DNA from: Deltaproteobacteria bacterium
GTDB taxonomy: Bacteria; Desulfobacterota_B; Binatia; Binatales; Binataceae
DNA: 5,958 bases
Assembly: GCA_021827465.1 (NCBI GenBank)
Contig: JAKAVX010000184.1
Span: forward strand, 1-5,958
Direction: 5' to 3'
Shown here: positions 1-5,137 of the stretch, piece after piece
Position numbering within the stretch: the stretch's first letter is position 1
How the letters are laid out: the number at the start of each line of letters is the position of its first letter
Made by a program: the position numbers and the translations under genes
The notes under the pieces: generated by a model
Database searches by the model: none
The model's input: only the letters and a program-made list of their open reading frames with translations
What the model was told of the DNA's origin: nothing

Positions 1-81
1 CAGTCTATCGAGGTCGGCATGGCGCCGTTCGGCTCGGGAGTTTGCATGATGGCCCTGTCCGAGGCACTCGAGCAGGCGTAA
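1..81 (+). CDS. C-terminal end of an unidentified protein (5' truncated by window)
   Basis: An open frame enters from the window edge and ends at a TAA at 79-81, giving 26 residues that finish with SEALEQA. Third codon positions are mostly G or C (about 22 of 26), as in the confirmed genes here, so this is likely true coding sequence. The tail carries a Gly-rich stretch (APFGSGVCMMAL) followed by a short acidic helix-like end. A terminal FGSG-type loop is reminiscent of thiolase-fold condensing enzymes, but 26 residues are too few to name a family and I do not assign one. It ends 35 bases before the next start on the same strand, so the two genes are probably co-transcribed. Confidence 0.5.
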   Translation, partial: QSIEVGMAPFGSGVCMMALSEALEQA

Positions 82-116
82 CGGCATCTTCCCGCGCGAG
101 AACAGGCAGGCGCACG

Positions 117-1172
117 ATGGCGGCGAAAAAGGTGGTCATTCTGCCCGGTGACGACGCGGCGCCGGAGGCGGTGGCGGCGGCGATGGAAGTCCTCGGCGCG
201 ATGAAGCTCGATATCGAGTACGTGCAATTTCCGCCGGGCGAGCAATGGAGGCGTGGCGACACCGAGCTCAAGGCGCGCGCGGCGATCGATGCCTCGGACT
301 CGACGCTGTTCGGCGCGACTTCGGGCAAGACCAACGCGATATTGCATCTCCGATGGGGCCGCCAGACCTACGCGAACGTGCGTCCCGCGCGCTACATGAA
401 GGGTGCGCTGAGCCCGCTTCGCTCGCCCGAGGGTATCGACTTCGTAATCGTGCGCGAGAACCTCGAGGACCTTTATATGGGTCTGGAAGGCCCGCTCTCC
501 GATCTTCGGCCACTCAAGGCGCAAAGCCGCTTCCTGCGCGCTCCGCTCGACACCTCCGCCGAAGGCCGCTACGCGATCAAGGTTATCACCGAGCGCAACA
601 CGCGGCGCGTCGCGGCCTTTGCCTGCGAACTCGCGCTCAAGCGAAAGCGCGCGGGCGGACGCGGCAAGGTCACCTGCACCTCGAAGTACAACATGCTGCG
701 CGAATCCGACGGCTTTTTCCGCGCGATCGTCGAGGAAACCGTCGCGGGCTGTCCCGAATTGCAGTACGAGCAGTTCATCGTTGACGACTTTGCGCGCCGT
801 GTCGTTCAGTCGCCGCACGAACTCGACGTCGTAGTCGCGCCGAACCTCTACGGCGATATCCTGTCCGACGCCGCCGCCGGCACAGTGGGCGGACTCGGCG
901 TTGCTCCCAGCGGATGCTACGGCGAGGACTACGCCTACTTCGAATCGGTCCACGGAACCGCGCCCGATATCCAGGGCCTCGGCATCATCAACCCGACCGC
1001 GACCATCCTGTCCGCAGCGATGATGCTCGAATACCTGGGATTCGCCGAAGCGTCGACCCGGCTCGAGCGCGCGGTGCGCACGATTTACGCGGAGGGTAAA
1101 ACGCTGACGCCGGATCAGGGCGGGCGCGCGAAGACGGGCGAGATCGCGCGTGCGGTCATCGCGAAGCTTTAG
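117..1172 (+). CDS. NAD-dependent isocitrate/isopropylmalate dehydrogenase family protein (substrate unresolved)
   Basis: This is a complete 351-residue beta-decarboxylating dehydrogenase, a family that oxidises a 2-hydroxy acid with NAD(P)+ and a divalent metal and then decarboxylates it (cytoplasmic). Aligned by eye to E. coli isocitrate dehydrogenase, the substrate arginines are present as R79, R89 (YANVRP) and R113 (VRENLEDLY). The catalytic Tyr120 and Lys190 (TSKYNM) are present, as are metal aspartates D223, D247 and D251 (NLYGDILSD). The cofactor loop reads HGTAPDI (279-285). Asp284-Ile285 replace the Lys-Tyr of NADP enzymes, which predicts NAD+. Positions equal to E. coli Ser113 and Asn115, which contact isocitrate, are Asn73 and Ile75; a hydrophobic residue there is more like isopropylmalate dehydrogenase, whereas RENLEDLY is more like isocitrate dehydrogenase. 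The substrate could therefore be isocitrate, isopropylmalate, homoisocitrate or tartrate/malate-like. Start: ATG 117 is chosen because the in-frame ATG at 42 would overlap the preceding gene and add a low-complexity Arg-rich tail. A weak GGCAGG lies 6 bases upstream. Confidence 0.92.
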   Translation: MAAKKVVILPGDDAAPEAVAAAMEVLGAMKLDIEYVQFPPGEQWRRGDTELKARAAIDASDSTLFGATSGKTNAILHLRWGRQTYANVRPARYMKGALSPLRSPEGIDFVIVRENLEDLYMGLEGPLSDLRPLKAQSRFLRAPLDTSAEGRYAIKVITERNTRRVAAFACELALKRKRAGGRGKVTCTSKYNMLRESDGFFRAIVEETVAGCPELQYEQFIVDDFARRVVQSPHELDVVVAPNLYGDILSDAAAGTVGGLGVAPSGCYGEDYAYFESVHGTAPDIQGLGIINPTATILSAAMMLEYLGFAEASTRLERAVRTIYAEGKTLTPDQGGRAKTGEIARAVIAKL

Positions 1173-1178
1173 CGTGTT

Positions 1179-1343
1179 TCAGTCGGAATCGGACGCGCGG
1201 GATTGCGCGGCCTTGCGCCGCGCCCACCAGAAGACGTCGCAAAGCGCACCGCATGCGGCGAAACAGACCTCGGGCGGACCACCGGTTTCGGTCTCCGCCG
1301 CGCGCGTATCGGGCTTTTCCCTCTCGCTCTTCACGCGGTTCAT
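1179..1343 (-). CDS. Possible small cysteine-bearing protein (54 aa), unknown function
   Basis: On the minus strand an ATG at 1343 opens 54 codons ending in TGA at 1181-1179, just past the stop of the convergent dehydrogenase gene. The N-terminal half is charged and polar (MNRVKSEREK, then Thr/Glu/Gly/Pro-rich). The second half has three cysteines spaced C-x3-C-x3-C (residues 27, 31, 35), then DVFWW and a basic ARRK. The spacing would place the cysteines roughly along one side of a helix; this could be a metal site or a short membrane-associated segment, but neither is shown. In favour of coding: about 80% G/C at third positions against about 62% at the first two. Against: no good ribosome binding site near the ATG, and the frame stays open upstream into the 3' end of the acyltransferase gene. 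It lies 49 bases downstream of that gene and could be its last operon member. I do not recognise a family. Confidence 0.33.
   Translation of the reverse strand: MNRVKSEREKPDTRAAETETGGPPEVCFAACGALCDVFWWARRKAAQSRASDSD
1205..1223. other. GC-rich inverted repeat near the convergent gene ends
   Basis: GCGCGGC (1205-1211) and GCCGCGC (1217-1223) form a perfect 7-bp stem around a 5-base loop, 33 bases after the dehydrogenase stop. No T-run follows on either strand, so it is not a classic intrinsic terminator. It may help 3' end formation or mRNA stability for the plus-strand transcript. It falls inside the possible small minus-strand ORF, so chance pairing in GC-rich DNA is a real alternative. Confidence 0.22.
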
Positions 1344-1361
1344 GATAGGTGAAGCGCCGGC

Positions 1362-1379
1362 GCGGCGGAAACCCGCCGC
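1362..1379. other. GC-rich hairpin just after the acyltransferase stop
   Basis: GCGGCGG (1362-1368) pairs perfectly with CCGCCGC (1373-1379) across a 4-base loop. On the minus strand it begins 13 bases after the TAG of the acyltransferase gene, the usual place for a terminator or a stabilising 3' hairpin. There is no following T-run, so efficient intrinsic termination is doubtful. It sits between the acyltransferase and the possible small ORF and could attenuate read-through into it. Confidence 0.3.
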
Positions 1380-1392
1380 CTCCGCGATCCGA

Positions 1393-2313
1393 CTAATAAA
1401 AGCGCTTCTCGCCGGGCGGACGCGTCTTCCATCGGCGATGGATCCAGTTCCAGTGGCCGGGATGACGCCGGATCATCTCCTCTATCACGTTGGTGATTCG
1501 CTGCGTGTTCTCGACCACGCACGCTTCCTTGTCCGCGCCGGTCGCCATCTCCACCACCGGCCAAACGACGATCCGATGACGCGTCGTGTCGCCCTCGCGC
1601 ACCATGAAGGCCGGCACGACCGGCACCGAGGCCGCGGTCGCCAGCCGCACCAGGCCATCGCTGGTCGAAGCTTTCATTCCGAAGAAATCCACGAACACTC
1701 CGCGCCTTACGTCGAGGTCGAGTGCGATAGCGACGTGGCGGTTCTCGCGCAGCGTCTGGAACATCGCGCGCCCACCCTTCTTGCGCGTGATGATCTGGTT
1801 TCCCAACCGGGTGCGCGCATCGTTGACCAACGTGGCGATCAGCGGATTTCTAAGCGGACGCTGCACGATTGCGAGACGGTAGCCGTACGCGGAATGCGCC
1901 AGCGCGAGCAGCTCGAAGTTGCCGAAGTGGGCGGTAACGATAAGGGCTCCGCGCCCGTCGGCAATCTCAAGTGCACGATTCAGGTTCTCCAGCGTGTCGT
2001 AAGTTACGTAGCGCTCGATATTGCCGCGATTGAAGTCCGAGAAATGGGTAAACTCGGCGAGCATCCGACCCCAGTTGCGGTACATTTCCCGCAAGATCCC
2101 GAGCCGCTCGGTATCGCTCTTTTCGGGAAACGCGATACCAAAATTGCGCATCGCAATCGGCCGGTTGAACCGGTCAATCCGCGCCACGATATTGCCGAGA
2201 GCCGCGCCGAACCTGACCGCCCTGTCGAGCGGGAGCGCGGCCAGCCCACGCGCCAAGGCCGCAATACCGGCGTATTCGACCCTGGCCTGTAACGCGCCTA
2301 TCTGCCGAGGCAT
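1393..2313 (-). CDS. lpxL: LpxL/HtrB-family lipid A biosynthesis acyltransferase
   Basis: A 306-residue protein, the usual length for this family. LpxL/HtrB enzymes sit on the cytoplasmic face of the inner membrane and add a secondary acyl chain from acyl-ACP to the lipid A precursor. The catalytic HX4(D/E) motif is present as HFGNFE (H129 to E134). Other family blocks are the Arg/Gly segment around R167-G171, the GVFVDFFG block (205-212) with the following SDGLVRLA and VPVVPAF, and the C-terminal HPGHWNWIHRRWKTRP (284-299). The N-terminal 45 residues are mildly hydrophobic with interspersed arginines, so membrane anchoring looks weaker than in E. coli LpxL. Start: ATG 2313 is bounded by an in-frame TAG two codons upstream. 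No strong ribosome binding site precedes it. It lies 148 bases downstream of gspD on the same strand and may be read from the same transcript. Whether it acts as LpxL, LpxM or on another lysolipid cannot be decided from the sequence; the symbol marks the family. Confidence 0.9.
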   Translation of the reverse strand: MPRQIGALQARVEYAGIAALARGLAALPLDRAVRFGAALGNIVARIDRFNRPIAMRNFGIAFPEKSDTERLGILREMYRNWGRMLAEFTHFSDFNRGNIERYVTYDTLENLNRALEIADGRGALIVTAHFGNFELLALAHSAYGYRLAIVQRPLRNPLIATLVNDARTRLGNQIITRKKGGRAMFQTLRENRHVAIALDLDVRRGVFVDFFGMKASTSDGLVRLATAASVPVVPAFMVREGDTTRHRIVVWPVVEMATGADKEACVVENTQRITNVIEEMIRRHPGHWNWIHRRWKTRPPGEKRFY

Positions 2314-2461
2314 CCGCTAGAGCAGGTTCCCAGAGACACAGGCGGGGCGCAAGCAGCTCTCGGCGCGGCGCCACGGCATCATCGTGCAAACGCTACCCAT
2401 CAAAGCCGCGGGTCTCTCCAAGCGACCGGCGCAGATCACCCAAGCGCTCCCATCGCCCGCA
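2314..2461. other. Gap between gspD and the acyltransferase gene
   Basis: 148 bases with no clear gene, hairpin with T-run or strong promoter. The minus strand holds a 27-codon frame (2400 to 2317) that starts with ATG and ends in TAG. One CGG codon separates this TAG from the acyltransferase ATG, in the same frame. It could be a leader that couples translation to the next gene, or chance. Confidence 0.4.
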
Positions 2462-4900
2462 TCACGGGGTCGTGGGGTTGATCACGCGGGTGTTGAGCGG
2501 CGTCGAACTGCCGGCCGGCGGAGCGTTCAGATGGTTGCCGCCTCCGAGCACCGCACCGTACTGCGAGTTCAAGTCCTGCTGCGGCGACACCGGGACCGAG
2601 AAGCTCGGCTTGTAGAGCTGGCGGACCTGCGACATGGGCATCCGATGCATCTCGCGCGGCCCGATTCCCTTGATGAATTTCCATCGCTGGTCGAGCGACA
2701 GCGCGCGCAGGTCGTTTTCGTTCATGATGATGTGGGGCGTCAGGAACACCAGCAGATTGTCTTTCTGCGTGCTCCTCTGGGTGTTGCTGAACAGGTTCCC
2801 CAACACCGGAATATGGGAAACCCACGGAATGCCCTGAAGCTGGTTCTGCTCCTGAGTGGACATCAATCCGCCCACCACCGCGGTGCGGTTGTTTTGCACC
2901 AGCACGGTCGTCGACGCGGCGCGAATCGTGGTTGTGGGACCGAGCGAGTTGTTGATCGTGCCGGCGAGAACGTTCGAGACCTCCTCGTAAAGGTCGAGCT
3001 TCACGTAGCCGCCCTGGGAGACCTGCGGGACGATATCCAGGGTGATGCCGACGTTCTGGCGATCGACCGAGTTGAAGATTTGGCCGGGCAGACCCGCGTT
3101 GGCCGCCGCCGATCCGACGAATGGCAGATTTTCTCCGACGACGATCATCGCCTCTTCGTTGTCGGCGGTAAGCAGCGTCGGCGCGGAGAGCACGTTGGCG
3201 TGCTGGTCGGTCTCCAGTGCGGTCATCAGCGCGATGTCGCACGGCACCGCCATCGTTCCGCTTGCACCGGCGGTCAGGCCGCTTGCAACCGTGCTTGCGA
3301 CGGCGGCCGGAATGCTGCAGGTGCTGCCCGAGGCAAGGCCAAGTCCGAGCCCCGTCAGGCCGAGCGGATTTCCAAGCGCGCTCTGGAGCTGGCCGAAATT
3401 GAGCTCGCCTATTCCAAGGGTGCTTCCTGAAAGAGCGGCTGCGGAACTGAAGTTGATTCCAAGGTCACGCTCGAAATCCGCGCTGATCTCCACAATTATC
3501 GCCTGGACGAAGACCTGGACCCGTGGAACGTCCAGTTCCGAGATGATTTTCCGAAGCGTGACGTAATCCTGCGGCAAGGCGCTGATAACCAGCGAGTTGG
3601 TCGCCGGATCGGCGGTCACGCTGACCGGATTGGAGAACTCCGCGGTCTTGCCGGTAGTAGCCGCGGTGACGCCGGTCGCCTCTGCAGCGCTGTTGCGCGA
3701 CCCCATCCCCATCCCGCCTCCCATGCCGGACATCATCCCGCCGCCGTAACCGCCGAAGCCGCTGCCGCTCATGCCGCCCATCCCGCCCATGCCACCCATG
3801 CCGCCCATCCCGCCCATCATGCCGCCAGCGCCGCCGCCAAGTCCCGGGTTGTAGGAACCGTTGAACATCCCCATCGAGCTTCCGCGCCCGAGCGAACCCA
3901 TGCCCGTCTGCGGCGTGAGGCCGGAGATGCCGCTGCCGCCACCGAGCAATCCGTTGAGGACCTGGACGATCTCGGCCGCCTGCGCATTCTTAAGATGGTA
4001 CACGTGGATTCGCGACGTCTCCGCGGGCGATTCCACGTCGAGCTTGGCGATGATGTCCTCGATGTGGTGCATCTTGATGGGCGGGGCCATAACGATGAGC
4101 GAATTGGTCCGCTCGTCCGGAATCACCCTGAAACCGCCCGACGGTCCGGTCGCCGCGGGAGCGACCACGCCCTGCATCGGACGCGGCATGATCCGGCGTT
4201 GGGGACCGCCGCTGGCTCCCTCGGTGACGCCGAGAATCTGCCCGATTTCCGGCGCAAGCTCATCCGCGAAGGCATAGTTGAGCGGGATGACCTTGAAGTT
4301 CTGTTGCAGGCCCTGAACGTCGAGGCTGCCGATTATCCTGAGCAGGCGCTCGACGTTGTAGGCGTCGTCGGTGAGGATGAGGGTGTTGTCCTGTGGATAG
4401 GCGACGACGAGGCCGTTGCGCGAGACCATCGGCTGGATTACTCCGACCAGGGTGGCCGCCTCCACGTTGCGCAGCTTCACCATCCGGGTCACATACTGAT
4501 CGCCCTGCGTCTGCGCCGGTTGCTGCGACTGGGTGAGGGTGGCCGACTGGCGCACCACCGTGGCCGGAACGATCTTGATCACCTTTCCGACCGGGACGGT
4601 TGCGTAGCCTTTCAACTGCAGGACGGACTGGAAGATTCGATAGGCCTGCTCGGGGGTCACCTTGGTTGGTGAGATGATGCTGACCTTGCCCCGCACGCTT
4701 TCATCGAGGATAAAGTTCTTGCGGGTGATTTCACTGATGAATTTGGCCAGGACCGGAAGTTCGACATTCTGGAAGTTCATGGTGACGAAGCGCTTGGGCG
4801 CGGTCTCTTCCTGCCCGGCCCCTACCATGACGGCCGATATCCACAGGGACATCGTGACAATAATTACGCCGACAAACGCCGGCCCCAGCATGCGCCGCAT
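2462..4900 (-). CDS. gspD: Type II secretion system secretin GspD
   Basis: Secretins form the multimeric outer-membrane pore through which the type II system exports folded proteins from the periplasm. From ATG 4900 the protein has 812 residues. A signal peptide covers about 1-30 (basic MRR, then a hydrophobic core to VMVGAG); no lipobox cysteine is seen. Domain order by eye: N0 about 38-112, N1 136-195, N2 200-290, N3 about 297-460 interrupted by a Gly/Met-rich insertion (about 317-405), secretin domain 461-725 and a polar C-terminal tail to 812. Secretin landmarks include NVLSAPTLLTADNEEA (569-584), the VGENLPF block, and IPWVSHIPVLGNLF (691-704) followed by NLLVFLTPHII. The four N domains and the absence of AMIN domains favour GspD over PilQ. 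Cys528 and Cys554 bracket a Gly/Ala/Ser-rich stretch in the secretin domain. Start: ATG 4900 is preceded by GGAGGAG with 6-base spacing and yields a proper signal peptide, unlike the in-frame ATG at 4966. No gspC or gspE lies next to it here. Confidence 0.95.
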   Translation of the reverse strand: MRRMLGPAFVGVIIVTMSLWISAVMVGAGQEETAPKRFVTMNFQNVELPVLAKFISEITRKNFILDESVRGKVSIISPTKVTPEQAYRIFQSVLQLKGYATVPVGKVIKIVPATVVRQSATLTQSQQPAQTQGDQYVTRMVKLRNVEAATLVGVIQPMVSRNGLVVAYPQDNTLILTDDAYNVERLLRIIGSLDVQGLQQNFKVIPLNYAFADELAPEIGQILGVTEGASGGPQRRIMPRPMQGVVAPAATGPSGGFRVIPDERTNSLIVMAPPIKMHHIEDIIAKLDVESPAETSRIHVYHLKNAQAAEIVQVLNGLLGGGSGISGLTPQTGMGSLGRGSSMGMFNGSYNPGLGGGAGGMMGGMGGMGGMGGMGGMSGSGFGGYGGGMMSGMGGGMGMGSRNSAAEATGVTAATTGKTAEFSNPVSVTADPATNSLVISALPQDYVTLRKIISELDVPRVQVFVQAIIVEISADFERDLGINFSSAAALSGSTLGIGELNFGQLQSALGNPLGLTGLGLGLASGSTCSIPAAVASTVASGLTAGASGTMAVPCDIALMTALETDQHANVLSAPTLLTADNEEAMIVVGENLPFVGSAAANAGLPGQIFNSVDRQNVGITLDIVPQVSQGGYVKLDLYEEVSNVLAGTINNSLGPTTTIRAASTTVLVQNNRTAVVGGLMSTQEQNQLQGIPWVSHIPVLGNLFSNTQRSTQKDNLLVFLTPHIIMNENDLRALSLDQRWKFIKGIGPREMHRMPMSQVRQLYKPSFSVPVSPQQDLNSQYGAVLGGGNHLNAPPAGSSTPLNTRVINPTTP
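3771..3815 (-). repeat. 9-bp tandem repeat encoding Gly-Gly-Met units in GspD
   Basis: Five back-to-back 9-base units (plus-strand forms ATGCCGCCC, ATCCCGCCC, ATGCCACCC) encode successive Gly-Gly-Met triplets, about residues 363-377 of GspD. Units differ by single bases, and the changes are silent because they fall at third positions of glycine codons. The repeat is the core of a wider Gly/Met/Ser-rich segment (about residues 334-401) inserted in the N3 region. All units keep frame, so copy-number change would lengthen or shorten the protein without breaking it. Confidence 0.9.
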
Positions 4901-4906
4901 CGGAAT

Positions 4907-4913
4907 CTCCTCC
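4907..4913 (-). promoter_or_regulatory. Strong ribosome binding site of gspD
   Basis: GGAGGAG on the minus strand ends 6 bases before ATG 4900. It is the only near-consensus Shine-Dalgarno site suitably placed before a start in the window, and it decides the gspD start against the in-frame ATG at 4966. Confidence 0.85.
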
Positions 4914-4937
4914 GAACTCCTGAGGATGCCGCGCGCA

Positions 4938-4966
4938 AGCTTAGTGCACGACCGTGAGGCTGGCAA
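4938..4966 (-). promoter_or_regulatory. Candidate sigma70-type promoter of gspD
   Basis: On the minus strand TTGCCA (4966-4961, five of six matches to the -35 consensus) is followed after exactly 17 bases by TAAGCT (4943-4938, three of six matches to the -10). Transcription would begin near 4931, leaving a roughly 30-base leader that contains the ribosome binding site. The -10 match is poor and this was found by eye. Confidence 0.35.
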
Positions 4967-5137
4967 CCTTGCGGACGCATTGAGGCGCAGGCGCGTTTCA
5001 AGTGTCCGTCAGTTTCCGCCCGTTACTTTGCGGCAGACAAGACCGATGCGTCACGATCTCAATTGCAATGGCTGGACGCGTCAGAGAGGATTGAAGATAG
5101 CCGGGACCGCCTGTGGTCTCATTACGTCAGCCATTCG
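4967..5137. other. Rest of the divergent gspD / lol permease intergenic region
   Basis: The 237-base divergent region (4901-5137) must hold the signals for gspD leftward and, probably, the permease gene rightward. In the part not covered by the gspD promoter I see no convincing plus-strand -35/-10 pair. There is an 8-base palindrome ATTGCAAT (5062-5069), and GCGTCA occurs twice 30 bases apart (5048-5053, 5078-5083). AGAGAGGA at 5083-5090 resembles a ribosome binding site but lies about 47 bases from the chosen permease start, and the nearby TTG at 5091 is in another frame that closes at 5159. Confidence 0.4.

Noticed and set aside
42..116. In-frame upstream ATG at 42 for the dehydrogenase
   Set aside because: It overlaps the preceding gene by 40 bases and adds an Arg/Thr/Ala-rich tail before the normal family N-terminus (KVVILPGD).
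1150..2292. 380-codon open frame on the plus strand opposite the acyltransferase gene
   Set aside because: It is antisense to a gene with clear LpxL/HtrB motifs, its product is Arg/His/Pro-rich with no recognisable domain, and long antisense frames are common in GC-rich coding DNA.
2384..3430. 348-codon plus-strand frame opposite the 3' half of gspD
   Set aside because: Antisense shadow of the secretin domain; product is Arg/His-rich and without motifs.
3771..3815. Tandem repeat as a possible CRISPR or noncoding array
   Set aside because: Units are 9 bases, directly adjacent, in frame and encode Gly-Gly-Met inside GspD; there are no spacers.
3995..4672. 225-codon plus-strand frame opposite the N1-N3 part of gspD
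   Set aside because: Antisense to strongly conserved GspD domains; composition is that of a shadow frame.
2462..4900. Secretin as PilQ (type IV pilus) or a type III secretin
   Set aside because: No AMIN domains, N0-N1-N2-N3 order with GspD-like blocks, and no pilus or type III genes nearby; GspD fits best.
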